A stretch of DNA of 64,000 nt from GCA-2794515 sp034436155. Lineage in GTDB: Bacteria; Chloroflexota; Anaerolineae; Aggregatilineales; Phototrophicaceae. Numbering within the stretch: the stretch's first letter is position 1; each line of letters starts with the position of its first letter. The stretch spans positions 82,705 through 146,704 of the forward strand of contig DAOTVP010000008.1 in NCBI GenBank assembly GCA_034436155.1, written 5' to 3'. Positions 51,965-62,100 of this stretch are shown one piece after another. Below the pieces are notes generated by a model that had not been told where the DNA came from, did not search any database, and saw only the letters and a list, made by a program, of their open reading frames with translations. The position numbers were made by a program, and so were the translations under genes.

Positions 51965-52110
51965 AGAAAAATCTCCTCACAATTTACATATCCATAATCC
52001 TGTTCATCTTAACCGATTTACGCCGATTTAGCGAGACAGGTTAGCATTGTATAGCGGGTGAAGAATGCCTATAATCAGTGTCGCTTAGCCGTCTGACTTA
52101 CGGAGACTTC

Positions 52111-52998
52111 ATGCCTGCTTTACTTGGATTATTGCGGACGATGCGTCCGAAACAATGGACAAAAAACTTACTTTTTGTCTTTCCTGCTATCGTCTTTGAT
52201 GGCAAATTATTTGAACCCCAACCTTTTTTACGGGTATTCGGCGCATTTGCGCTATTCTGCCTGATGGCGAGTACGGTCTATATTATCAACGACCTTGTGG
52301 ATCTCGAAAATGACCGTCAACATCCCAAAAAGAAAAATCGCCCCCTGCCTTCGGGCAAATTGCCTATCTCTTTAGCAATTGGTGCGGCGATTGTGTTCCC
52401 AATCATCACATTGGGGACAGCATTTTTATTTAGCCAACCATTGGCGCTGATTTTAGCGACTTATTTCGTGATGCAATTGGCGTATTCGTTTTGGCTCAAG
52501 CATGTGGCGATTGTCGATGTATTGGTGGTCACAGCGGGATTTATCCTGCGCGTGATTGCGGGCGTGGTGGTGATTGAGGTACAAAATTTTTCGCCGTGGT
52601 TATATGCCGTCACAGGATTGTTGGCGTTGTTCCTCGCGGTGGGCAAGCGCCGTCAAGAACTCATCACCTTGGGCGAAAATGCGGTGAATACCCGCCCGAT
52701 TTACGAAGAATATAACCTGCCCCTGATTGATGATATGCTCCGTGTGGTAACGACCAGTACCTTCATCACCTACATGCTGTATACCATCGAGGCACAAACA
52801 CGGCTCGGATCAGATTTGATGTTGGCAACTGTGCCATTCGTCTTGTACGGTCTGTTTCGGTATTTGTATCTCATCCATGTACGGGGCGAAGGCTCTGCGC
52901 CCGATGAGGTGTTGCTCAAAGATCGCGCCTTACAAATTGACATCGTGTTATTCGTCATCACCAATATCATCATCATTTATGTGTTGCCCCGCCTATGA
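52111..52998 (+). CDS. UbiA-family prenyltransferase (decaprenyl-phosphate phosphoribosyltransferase-like)
   Basis: A 295-residue membrane protein with about nine helices of the UbiA superfamily. The first Asp-rich motif is NDLVDLENDRQHPKKKNRP (from Asn60, with Asp61, Asp64 and Asp68), and its HPxKKxRP extension is typical of the group that adds phosphoribose to polyprenyl phosphate in actinobacteria. A second polar region (KRRQELITLG) follows helix six. The ATG at 52111 follows a GGAG site. Its stop overlaps the start of the mevalonate kinase gene by 4 nt (ATGA), so the isoprenoid supply and its use are translationally coupled. The exact acceptor is unknown. Confidence 0.85.
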   Translation: MPALLGLLRTMRPKQWTKNLLFVFPAIVFDGKLFEPQPFLRVFGAFALFCLMASTVYIINDLVDLENDRQHPKKKNRPLPSGKLPISLAIGAAIVFPIITLGTAFLFSQPLALILATYFVMQLAYSFWLKHVAIVDVLVVTAGFILRVIAGVVVIEVQNFSPWLYAVTGLLALFLAVGKRRQELITLGENAVNTRPIYEEYNLPLIDDMLRVVTTSTFITYMLYTIEAQTRLGSDLMLATVPFVLYGLFRYLYLIHVRGEGSAPDEVLLKDRALQIDIVLFVITNIIIIYVLPRL

Positions 52999-53930
52999 AA
53001 AATACCTATAGCGCCCCTGCCAAAATTATCTTATTCGGCGAACACGCCGCCGTGTATGGCAAACCCGCCATCGCTGTGCCTGTATCGGCATTACGCGCAT
53101 CAGCATCGGTACATCCCGAAGCGACAGGGACTGGTTTGCATATCGAAGCGATGGATTTGGCGCAAGTGTTACCCGTCACCATCGAAAGTGATTTGATGGA
53201 TAATGCGCTCATCTATACCGCGCAACAAGTCCTAAAAAAATTAAATGCCAAACCACCTGATGCGATCATCAAACTGACCTCACAAATTCCGATGGCGAGT
53301 GGATTGGGCAGTGGCGCGGCAGTTTCGACAGCATTGGCGCGGGCAGTGGCGGGCGCAGTGGGACAAGTGTTGGATGATGATACGCTCAACCACCTCATTT
53401 TTGACATCGAAAAATTGTATCACGGCACGCCGAGCGGGATAGATAACACGGTTATTGTATATGAACGCCCCGTCTATTTCATCAAAGATAAGCCATTGCA
53501 ATCGCTGACGATTGGCGCACGTTTCACATTGGTAATTGGCGATACGGGTGAAGCAGGCATCACACGGGTAGCAGTTGGCGATGTTCGCAAGTTATACGAT
53601 GTACATCCCGAAAAAATCACGCCAATCCTCGATGAAATCGGCGCTATTTCTGAACGCGCCAAAACCATCATCGAAACGGGCAATCCGCATGATTTAGCCC
53701 CTTTAATGACGCGCAATCATGAATTACTGCGTGATTTAACCGTCTCTGCCGATTCGCTCGAAAAATTAATCGCTGTTGCGATGAATGCAGGCGCGTTGGG
53801 CGCAAAATTATCGGGCGGGGGACGCGGTGGCAATATGATAGCCCTCACCCACCCCGAACAAGCGCAAACAATTATTGAGGCGTTGCTCCACGCAGGGGCA
53901 AAAAACGCCTTCATCACAACGATTCAATAG
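52995..53930 (+). CDS. mvk: Mevalonate kinase
   Basis: Mevalonate kinase phosphorylates mevalonate with ATP. The 311 residues contain the GHMP motifs: APAKIILFGEHAAVYG at the N-terminus, PMASGLGSGAAVSTAL (about 98-113) for ATP binding and KLSGGGRGG near the C-terminus. YHGTPSGIDNTV, the mevalonate-kinase active-site region with the catalytic Asp, distinguishes it from phosphomevalonate and galactokinase relatives. It is overlapped by the UbiA-like gene before it and followed 13 nt later by isopentenyl phosphate kinase. Confidence 0.95.
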   Translation: MKNTYSAPAKIILFGEHAAVYGKPAIAVPVSALRASASVHPEATGTGLHIEAMDLAQVLPVTIESDLMDNALIYTAQQVLKKLNAKPPDAIIKLTSQIPMASGLGSGAAVSTALARAVAGAVGQVLDDDTLNHLIFDIEKLYHGTPSGIDNTVIVYERPVYFIKDKPLQSLTIGARFTLVIGDTGEAGITRVAVGDVRKLYDVHPEKITPILDEIGAISERAKTIIETGNPHDLAPLMTRNHELLRDLTVSADSLEKLIAVAMNAGALGAKLSGGGRGGNMIALTHPEQAQTIIEALLHAGAKNAFITTIQ

Positions 53931-53943
53931 GATTGATAGATAT

Positions 53944-54732
53944 ATGCACACATTGATTAAACTCGGTGGCTCTGTCATCACCAACAAACGAATCGAAAAT
54001 AGTTTTAATGCCGATGTGATGCGTCAATTGGCGCACGAAATCGCCCAAGCACAATATACCAAACCGACTTCGCTCATCATCGGACATGGGAGTGGGTCAT
54101 TTGGGCATTTCGCCGCACATCGGTATGGCACAATGAACGGCGTAACAACGGCTGACCAATGGCGCGGATTCGCCGAAGTTGGACGGGTAGCGGGTGAACT
54201 GAATCGATTGGTGATGGATGAATTAGTCGCGGTGGGATTGCCTATTTTGAAAGTGCAACCATCAGCATCGGCGTTGTGTCATGATGGTGAACTCGTGCAA
54301 ATGGCGCTCCATCCCCTGATAACAGGTTTAGAACATGGGCTTGTGCCATTGGTGTATGGCGATATTGCGCTGGATGATGTGCGTGGCGGGACGATTATCT
54401 CGACAGAGACCATTATGACCTATCTCGCCAAAAATTTGCCTGTGGAACGGGTATTTTTGCTTGGTGATGTGGATGGTGTTTTTGACGGGGATGGTCAAGT
54501 CATCGCACGCATCACACCAAATACACTAGAAAAATATCAATTGGCGCTCGGCGGGTCGTATGGGACGGATGTCACGGGGGGGATGTTCGCCAAAGTGCGC
54601 GATATGGTGAATTTGGTCAAAGAGCGCCCCCATTTATCCATTCGGATTATGAATGGTGGGGTGAAAAATCGCCTGTTGTATGCGCTCACAGACGACTTAC
54701 AAACAGGGACGCTCATCAGCAACAATGATTAA
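53944..54732 (+). CDS. ipk: Isopentenyl phosphate kinase
   Basis: IPK phosphorylates isopentenyl phosphate to the diphosphate, the last step of the alternative (archaeal-type) mevalonate pathway. The 262-residue amino-acid-kinase-fold protein begins LIKLGGSVITNKR and has GHGSGSFGHFAA with His55 at the IPK-specific catalytic position. VYGDIALDDVRGGTIISTETI and LLGDVDGVFD follow. The ATG at 53944 is chosen because the upstream in-frame reading overlaps mvk by 56 nt. It is the last gene of the UbiA-mvk-ipk set. Confidence 0.94.
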   Translation: MHTLIKLGGSVITNKRIENSFNADVMRQLAHEIAQAQYTKPTSLIIGHGSGSFGHFAAHRYGTMNGVTTADQWRGFAEVGRVAGELNRLVMDELVAVGLPILKVQPSASALCHDGELVQMALHPLITGLEHGLVPLVYGDIALDDVRGGTIISTETIMTYLAKNLPVERVFLLGDVDGVFDGDGQVIARITPNTLEKYQLALGGSYGTDVTGGMFAKVRDMVNLVKERPHLSIRIMNGGVKNRLLYALTDDLQTGTLISNND

Positions 54733-54748
54733 CATTGTGTAGCTATAC

Positions 54749-54768
54749 GGACGCGCTTCTGCACGTCC
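54749..54768. other. Hairpin between convergent genes
   Basis: GGACGCGC and GCACGTCC pair with one mismatch around a TTCT loop. U-tracts are weak on both sides, so termination here is uncertain. Confidence 0.4.
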
Positions 54769-54785
54769 ATAAAAATAACCTAAAT

Positions 54786-56045
54786 TTATTGATTCGCTTC
54801 TGGGCGGAATACACCTTCAAATAAAACATCATACAGGCTCGACGTGAGTTGGTCGAACCATTCTTCAATCACTACGGGGCTATCCACAGGCGATACATTC
54901 TCGGTGATAATCAACATCCGCCCCAATTGGCGCACGGTACGCGATTGTATGGCAGGCACATTGCAAGCCGTCACATTCCAGCTATAAATCGGTAAGCCAT
55001 AATAATTTGAGACACTCTCGGTGAAATCGGCGTTGCCTTCTGTGATAAACGTCTTCGCAAACGAATCGCTTGTGAAGACTGCAACCGCATCGGCTTTGGA
55101 TGCAAACACCAAGACCCATTCGCGCACCGATGTGATGGGCAAATTGATCAAATCACACGCCACATTTTCATGCCGAATCGAGGCGCTGAACAAGAAATTG
55201 TTCGCGGCTAAGGTTGTGGTCGCATCGGCTTGAACACCTTCCGCCATCAATGCAATGGTTTGTTCAGCAGAAAAAACGCCTGTAAAATCACCATCCACTT
55301 CAACATTATCCAATGGTTCAAAATTAGTAATGATTGCCTCAAAATCGGCTTCGGTAGCAGGCGTAGGTGGTTCGTATTCACTAATTACTGAATTGCGGTC
55401 GGTGATAATCACCACTGTGTTAAGGGCGGCACCTGGGGCGGTATCGATTTGCGGATCGCGAAGACGTAGATTCGCCACAACATCCTGCCCCGACATGACC
55501 TCGCCAAAAATCGTGTGATTATAATTCAGCCAATCGGTGACAACGGTGGTGATAAAAAATTGGCTACCATTGGTATTGAATCGCCCGGCATTCCGATCAT
55601 TCGAGTTAGCTGTCGCCAATAAACCAGCCCGATCAAATGTCATATAGGCAACATATTCATCGACAACGGTGTAGCCCGGTCCGCCAGTGCCTGTACCTGT
55701 GGGGTCGCCACCTTGCGCCATAAAATCTTGCAAGACGCGATGAAATGTGGTGTTGTTATAAAAACCATTTTGCGCCAAAAACACAAAACTGTTGACGGTT
55801 TGTGGTGCGAGCGTCTCGAATAAATCCACATACACCGCGCCTGATTCGGTACATAACACAGCGCTATAATCGACACCAATTTCTAAAACTTGTTCTGGTT
55901 CTACAAATTGGCGGGTGGTGGGTTCTGGAGCGGGTGTGGCATTGGCACAAATTTCATCTGGGGTAAGTGGGTCAGCTTCTTGTGCTTGGCTCATGAAGGG
56001 CAACACAAACAGACCAATCAACACGACAAGAATTATTTTTTTCAT
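54786..56045 (-). CDS. Secreted cyclophilin-type peptidyl-prolyl isomerase with extra C-terminal domain
   Basis: A 419-residue exported protein with a signal peptide (about 1-21). A short linker leads to a cyclophilin domain at about 60-220. Its conserved FHRVLQDFMAQGGDPTGTGTGG-type loop, the ANSNDRNAGRFNTNGSQFFITT stretch in outline and HTIFGEV are present, so isomerase activity is likely. The remaining 190 residues (after ATEADFEAI) form an unrecognised domain with two separated cysteines (NVACDL, VTACNV). The start at 56045 has a GGAG site at the best distance; an ATG just before is also possible. It is divergent from the glycosidase gene. Confidence 0.9.
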   Translation of the reverse strand: MKKIILVVLIGLFVLPFMSQAQEADPLTPDEICANATPAPEPTTRQFVEPEQVLEIGVDYSAVLCTESGAVYVDLFETLAPQTVNSFVFLAQNGFYNNTTFHRVLQDFMAQGGDPTGTGTGGPGYTVVDEYVAYMTFDRAGLLATANSNDRNAGRFNTNGSQFFITTVVTDWLNYNHTIFGEVMSGQDVVANLRLRDPQIDTAPGAALNTVVIITDRNSVISEYEPPTPATEADFEAIITNFEPLDNVEVDGDFTGVFSAEQTIALMAEGVQADATTTLAANNFLFSASIRHENVACDLINLPITSVREWVLVFASKADAVAVFTSDSFAKTFITEGNADFTESVSNYYGLPIYSWNVTACNVPAIQSRTVRQLGRMLIITENVSPVDSPVVIEEWFDQLTSSLYDVLFEGVFRPEANQ

Positions 56046-56183
56046 CATTATCTCCAAATAGATGCTTAACAAAATAGGCATGTCTGCCTATTCACCAGTT
56101 TAGCATAACTCTATAGGGTGAGGTAGATAAGCGTCAGACAAACGTATGGCATTAACCCGACAATTTATGATAAGATTTGTCTC

Positions 56184-57662
56184 ATGAATAGACGACTATA
56201 TAAATTTCTACTCATTATGACACTCATCGGGGCGTTATGGGCATTTACCGCCTGTGCGCCAGAAGAAACCATTGTGATTCGCATCACGCCAACACCCGCG
56301 GATGTGGTGGATTTGCCTACTCAATCCACGCCAGAAACCGCTACCCCAACCACAGAAATCACACAAACGAACACACCATCTATCACCCCCACACCGAGCA
56401 TATCGCCAGAACCGATTACACCCACCCAAACCCCGCAACCCATCCCAACCATCGGCGAAGGGACATATATCGGTCCGATAATCCCACCCGATTATGTGAT
56501 GCCCACGTTGGCAGTGCCATCGCCCATCATCCCAACGGTGACACCAACCCAACAAATCATCACTAGCACACCAAGCGGTCCGACACCCACCCCAATCCCG
56601 TTATTAGATGCCTCACGCATGGGGCTACAGCTCTATTCCAATGTGGGTCAAGCCGAATGGGAAGACTATGTACGTCGTGCAGAACGGACAGGCGTGCAAT
56701 GGATAAAAATTCAGGTCAATTGGGCATTTTTGCAACCCGATGCGCCCAATGTTTTCAATGACCAAATGCAATTGTTTGAGCGTCAAGTCGAGGCGGCATC
56801 ACGCCCGCCGAATATGCGTATCATGTTGAGCATTGCCAAAGCGCCTAACTGGGCGCGTAGCACCACGCAAGAGGACGGTCCGCCCAATAATCCACAAGAT
56901 TTAGCCAATTTCATCACATTTATGTTGCGCGATACCAAGATTGGGCAATCGATCGATGCGATCGAAATTTGGAACGAGCCAAATCTCATCCGTGAGTGGC
57001 GTGGCACATTGCCGTTTAGCGGAAGCGGGTATATGCAACTCTTTAACCCTGCTTATAATGCCATTCGTGCTTATTCGCCGACTATCCAAATTATCACGGC
57101 TGGGTTAGCGCCCACGGGCACACTGGGCAGTGATACAGTGGATGACCGAACCTTTTTACAACAAATGTATGGCGCAGGTCTGGCGAATTACACCGATGTA
57201 TTCATTGGTGTGCATCCATATGGATGGGGCAACCCGCCTGATGCACGCTGTTGTAATGCCATCCCCGACAGAGGATGGGATGATAACCCGAAATTTTTCT
57301 TCATCCAAAATATTGAAGACACCTACGCCATCATGCAAGCCAGTGGACATGGCAACGCCAAGATTTGGATTACCGAATTCGGTTGGGCGACATGGGAAGG
57401 TTTACCCACTCAAGCGCCTGAATTATGGATGACGTATAACACCGCGCAAAACCAACTGAACTATACCATTCGGGCGTTCCAGATTGGGCAATCGTTGCCG
57501 TATGTCGAGGGCATGATTTTGTGGAACTTGAATTTCGCCAATATGTTCCGCGTAGAACAGCGCGATGAAGTAGCAGGTTACAGCCTGATTAACCCTGCCC
57601 TATTGCCCGCCGAGCGCCCGCTCTATTGGGCATTATCGCAAGCCACAGGCTATGACGGATAA
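56184..57662 (+). CDS. Clan GH-A glycoside hydrolase-like lipoprotein
   Basis: A 492-residue lipoprotein with lipobox FTAC (about 22-25), then a Pro/Thr-rich spacer of about 115 residues. The catalytic domain (about 145-490) is a TIM barrel of the GH-A clan, resembling GH5/GH39. The acid/base is Glu265 in IWNEPN, and the nucleophile is Glu398 in WITEFGWAT. The barrel begins GLQLYSNVGQAEWEDYVRRAERTGVQWIKI in outline and contains HPYGWG. Its substrate cannot be read from sequence. The extracellular, lipid-anchored location suggests use of external polysaccharides or wall turnover. Confidence 0.87.
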   Translation: MNRRLYKFLLIMTLIGALWAFTACAPEETIVIRITPTPADVVDLPTQSTPETATPTTEITQTNTPSITPTPSISPEPITPTQTPQPIPTIGEGTYIGPIIPPDYVMPTLAVPSPIIPTVTPTQQIITSTPSGPTPTPIPLLDASRMGLQLYSNVGQAEWEDYVRRAERTGVQWIKIQVNWAFLQPDAPNVFNDQMQLFERQVEAASRPPNMRIMLSIAKAPNWARSTTQEDGPPNNPQDLANFITFMLRDTKIGQSIDAIEIWNEPNLIREWRGTLPFSGSGYMQLFNPAYNAIRAYSPTIQIITAGLAPTGTLGSDTVDDRTFLQQMYGAGLANYTDVFIGVHPYGWGNPPDARCCNAIPDRGWDDNPKFFFIQNIEDTYAIMQASGHGNAKIWITEFGWATWEGLPTQAPELWMTYNTAQNQLNYTIRAFQIGQSLPYVEGMILWNLNFANMFRVEQRDEVAGYSLINPALLPAERPLYWALSQATGYDG

Positions 57663-57670
57663 GTTTATTA

Positions 57671-57764
57671 GGGCGGATATACGAGGCTAAAGCCTCTAAT
57701 CCGCCCATACACAAACAAAATCTCTATGGTTGTAGGGGACGATTAGCGAAGCGTATATCGTCCC
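57671..57764. repeat. Paired palindromic repeat (REPIN-like)
   Basis: Unit one (57671-57706) has arms GGGCGGAT/ATCCGCCC around ATACG-AGGCTAAAGCCT-CTA. Unit two (57736-57764) has arms GGGACGAT/ATCGTCCC around TAG-CGAAG-CGTAT. The cores match those at 22431 and 22496 while the arms differ. About 30 nt separate the two units. Confidence 0.78.
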
Positions 57765-57792
57765 TATGCTACGCCCATTTATGATCAAGACC

Positions 57793-59115
57793 TCATGGCA
57801 CAATTAACCCTAACTCGCGGGCGAGATCGGTCAATGTGCCACCTGTACGGGCATAACGGATGGTCATCACACGACTTTGGGTGGTATTACGTTCTGTTGG
57901 CACACGGTCATCAGGGAAAACAGTCAGCCAAAAATCGCGTGCGAATAAAAATTGCTCCCGTTGTGGGCTATAATCTGTCCCTGCTTGCATGATAATCCCT
58001 TGTTCATACAAATAATCGGCAATGAAATAGAGCGCCTCTGTGGATAAGTTATTTTCGCCATACGGACCATCGGCGCTCCGCATCCATGTAACGTAATCAT
58101 ACGCACCATTCCAAAACAATTCATCACGGGCTACGCGGATGATACGCTCGACTTCGGCATACAATTCATCGGTTCTATCACCACCGTTCACCGACATCGA
58201 GACCACCAAGACATCGCGGTCATCGAATAACATCAGCCCCGCATCTGCCGTGAGCCATTCTTGACGGTTATTATTTTCATCATCAGGTCCGACAAAACCA
58301 TCTTTGCTCACAGGCATCCCCCCCAAATGGAGCGCCGTTGTCTCTAAAAATCCGGGGAACCCCTCAATAATAGACATAACGGATTTTGCCACATCGTAAG
58401 CATCTTCGGGCAAATGATGATACATCCAATAATAGTAACGGGCTAAATCCAGCGTGGTGAAAGTATTGTTATAGAAACGGGGTACGCCATAAATCCGAGT
58501 GGTGCGCGTATCAAATTCACGCACGATAAAATTGGGGTTATTTGTGCCACCCTTATCCCATTCGCGCAAGCCACTTTGTGGTGAAATGCCAATCACGTCA
58601 TACGACCACTGATTAAATGCTGAAATGGGATGATAAATATCAACATAGGGGGTATATGAATATGTATAGAGCAACACATCACCTGTCGAAAAATTATCAC
58701 TATACACAATCATGCGATACGCATCATTCAGGATGTCAAAATGGTTATCCCAAGCATCGAGATAGGCTTCTGGCACATCAGCCCGCTTTGCGTTCCAATA
58801 TTCGACAGGCAAGCTACCCCAAATTTCAGATGGGACGAAGTTGAGGAAGTAAATCAAAATAGGTCCCTTGATGGCGGATACAACGGGCAATTGTTGGGTG
58901 ATATTCACGCCCGCCAACAATTCATCGGCGGTGAGGTCATAGAATAAAAATCCGAGCGGACGGTTGAGCGCCAATTCGATGAACGTGGCGGTGTGCGGGG
59001 CATTCTCTGCAAATAATTGCGGGTCGCTATCAGGCGAAAATAAGGTAGATTGCGCCGATAGCGATGTGAATAACAGTAAAAGCAGGGCAAAAATCATCAA
59101 AAATCGTGTGTTCAT
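57793..59115 (-). CDS. Secreted serine hydrolase, class A beta-lactamase fold
   Basis: A 440-residue exported protein with a signal peptide (about 1-22). It shows the three active-site elements of the DD-peptidase/beta-lactamase fold: SAIK (Ser80, Lys83), SDN (139-141), and an SKDG near residue 272 standing for KTG. A long insertion lies between SDN and SKDG, with Tyr-rich stretches (YTYSYTPYVDIYH). The last 130 residues continue beyond the fold with alternating helical segments. It need not be a beta-lactamase, because related proteins are wall peptidases or esterases. Confidence 0.82.
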   Translation of the reverse strand: MNTRFLMIFALLLLLFTSLSAQSTLFSPDSDPQLFAENAPHTATFIELALNRPLGFLFYDLTADELLAGVNITQQLPVVSAIKGPILIYFLNFVPSEIWGSLPVEYWNAKRADVPEAYLDAWDNHFDILNDAYRMIVYSDNFSTGDVLLYTYSYTPYVDIYHPISAFNQWSYDVIGISPQSGLREWDKGGTNNPNFIVREFDTRTTRIYGVPRFYNNTFTTLDLARYYYWMYHHLPEDAYDVAKSVMSIIEGFPGFLETTALHLGGMPVSKDGFVGPDDENNNRQEWLTADAGLMLFDDRDVLVVSMSVNGGDRTDELYAEVERIIRVARDELFWNGAYDYVTWMRSADGPYGENNLSTEALYFIADYLYEQGIIMQAGTDYSPQREQFLFARDFWLTVFPDDRVPTERNTTQSRVMTIRYARTGGTLTDLARELGLIVP

Positions 59116-59132
59116 ATGGTCATCACTCCAAA

Positions 59133-59172
59133 ATAAAAGCGAGCAAGGATACCAATCCCAACTCGCTTTTAT
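59133..59172 (-). terminator. Terminator of rpoC
   Basis: An 11-bp stem (ATAAAAGCGAG and complement) with an 18-nt loop starts 24 nt after the rpoC stop codon and is followed on the minus strand by TTTTATTTT. Confidence 0.8.
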
Positions 59173-59195
59173 CAGTCATCCCGCTAAGCGGGTTT

Positions 59196-62100
59196 CTACA
59201 TATCTTTCATATCATCCGGATTATCCATATCATCGAAGTAATCGGCACTACGGTCTAATGCACCTTGCGCTTCGAGTGACACATCAGGCGCAATCAACTC
59301 GCGGTCTTGATAGGTATGGAAACCCGTACCAGCAGGGATCAGCTTGCCGATGATAACATTCTCTTTCAGACCATACAAACGATCTACCTTGCCTTCGATT
59401 GCCGCGCCTGCCAACACCTTAATCGTGTGTTGGAAGCTGGATGCCGAGAGGAAACTATCCGTGCTGAGGGCGCATTTGGTGATGCCCAACAACACAGGCA
59501 CGCCCGCCGCGGGTTCTAAGCCTTGCGCCAACAATTGCTCATTCATATCCAACAGGCGCAAGCGGTCAATCATCTCACCAGGGAGCAATGGGCTATCGCC
59601 ACTACGGGTAATTTGGACTTTCGAGAGCATTTTACGGATGATGACCTCAAAATGCTTATCGGCAATATTCACGCCCTGATTGCGATACACCTTTTGGATT
59701 TCGGTGAGCAGATACATCTGTGTAGCATCTTCACCTAAAACGCGCAAAATTTTATGCGGACTCTTCGAGCCTTCGGTCAATTGTTGCCCCGCATAGACCT
59801 CTTTGCCTTCTTCGACATTGGGCAACAAACGGGCGGCAGATGGTAATTCATATTCGACCACCTCGCGTTTTTCATAACGCACATAGATAGTATGCCCCTC
59901 TAAGTGGACGGTGCCATCCATTTTGGCGACCAATACTTCTTCGCCATCATCATAGACATAACGGGCGAGTGGTTGCCCTTCTTTGACCTTCGCCTCGTCT
60001 TGGACTTCAATATCCCAGCCCACGGGAATATCATGTTGTTCGCTAAACACTTGGCTATTGATGACTTGGGCGATACGTACCCCATCACGCTTGAGTAAGC
60101 GTAACGTGCCACCAATATCGGTCATGACCGCCTCGCCTTTCGGCTTCTTGCGCGCTTCAAACAATTCTTCCACGCGAGGCAGACCACTGGTGATATCACC
60201 CGATGCTTGCGCCGTCCCACCTGTATGGAAAGTACGGAGTGTCAATTGGGTACCGGGTTCGCCGATGGATTGTGCCGCCACAATGCCAACCGCCGCGCCA
60301 ATTTCAACCATATCACCACGACCCAAATCGCGCCCATAACATAAGGCACAAATGCCATGAATGAGGGCACATGTCATCGGACTGCGGACATACACCTCTT
60401 CGATGGTGCTATTTTGGATGATGTCGGCGACATCTTCATCAATCATGCCGTTGCGTGGCACAATCAAAATGCCCATTTCAGGATGATAAATATCGCGTGC
60501 GGCGCACCGCCCGACAATCCGTTCAAACAAGGTCTGACCCGCCACATCTTCGCTACGGCGGATGATCATCCCGCGTTCCGTGCCACAATCCACACGGTTC
60601 ACAATCACATCCTGCGCCACATCCACCAAACGACGTGTCAGATACCCCGCATCGGCGGTACGGAGTGCCGTATCTGCCAACCCTTTACGCGCACCATGTG
60701 TCGAGATGAAATATTCCAGCGCCGTCAAACCTTTACGGAAGTGGCTGACGATGGGCAAGTCGATAATCCGACCAGAGGGGTCTGCCATCAAACCGCGCAT
60801 CCCCGCCAATTGGGTGATTGGACCAAAACCACCTTTTGTCGAGCCAGATAGTGCCATAATCGCAATCGGACCGTATGGATCGAGTGTATCACGGATGAGG
60901 TCTTGCAATTTATCTTTAGCACGTCCCCATTCGTCAATAGTGGCTTGATAGCGTTCATCTTCGGTCATCAAACCACGGCGATAATCCCGTTCTGCCGCCT
61001 CAACAACGGCTTCGGCATCGGCAATGATGCGTTCCCGTTCTTCGGGGATGGTTAAATCGCTCACGGCGATGGTCGTCCCAGAGATGGTCGCATAATAAAA
61101 GCCAAGATTTTTAATGGCATCGACCAAATCGGTGGTACGGTCAGAGCCGATTTTACGATAGGCGCGGTCGACTAAGGTTTGCAGTTGCTTTTTACCCATT
61201 GTTTCTTGGACATAGCGCAATTCATCGGGGAGAATCCGATTAAAAATCGCACGCCCAACGGTGGTCAATTCAGGTTCGGCTTGGGGTTCACGATGGTCAT
61301 AATAATTGCCGAGTAAAATCGGGGTATGCAATCCAACCAAGCCCAACCGATACAGATATTCGACCTCATCCATATCCACAACGATACGGCGCTCATTCAC
61401 ATTCGAGAGTTCGACCTTATCTTGCAGACCTTTTTTCTTGATAACCTTGAGCATCTCGTAGCCGTTGGCGAGCAAACAATCCACTTCGCCTTCGAGCAAT
61501 GCCCGTAGAGTGCGATCGAATGCCGATTCGACCACTTTTTTACGACCTGTATCATCCACTTGGATAGTATCTTCATACAACACCATGCCCGGAATCACAC
61601 GGCGCATGGCGAAATAATACCCATTACGGCGGAACGGAATACCGACACGCACTTTGGGATGATACACATCCTCAATGTGGCGGAATTTATCTGCTTTTTC
61701 TTTGAGCGTGACCACTTCGACAGTCGGGTCCATAGTCAGGTAATAATTGCCCAACACCATATCTTTAGCAGGACCCACAACTGGTTGACCATCGGCAGGT
61801 TTGAGCAGATTCTTGGTACTCAGCATCAGCTCACGGGCTTCTTTGACCGCCTTATCGCTGAGTGGCACATGCACCGCCATTTGGTCGCCATCGAAGTCGG
61901 CATTGAACGCCGAACACACCAAAGGATGAATTTGGATAGCTTTACCTTCGACCAATTGCGGTTCAAAGGCTTGAATACCCAAGCGATGCAAGGTTGGCGC
62001 ACGGTTAAGCAACACAGGACGTTCTTTGATGACTTCCTCAAGCACTTCCCAGACTTCTGGTTTTTCGCGCTCAATGATGCGTTTTGCGCCCTTCACATTG

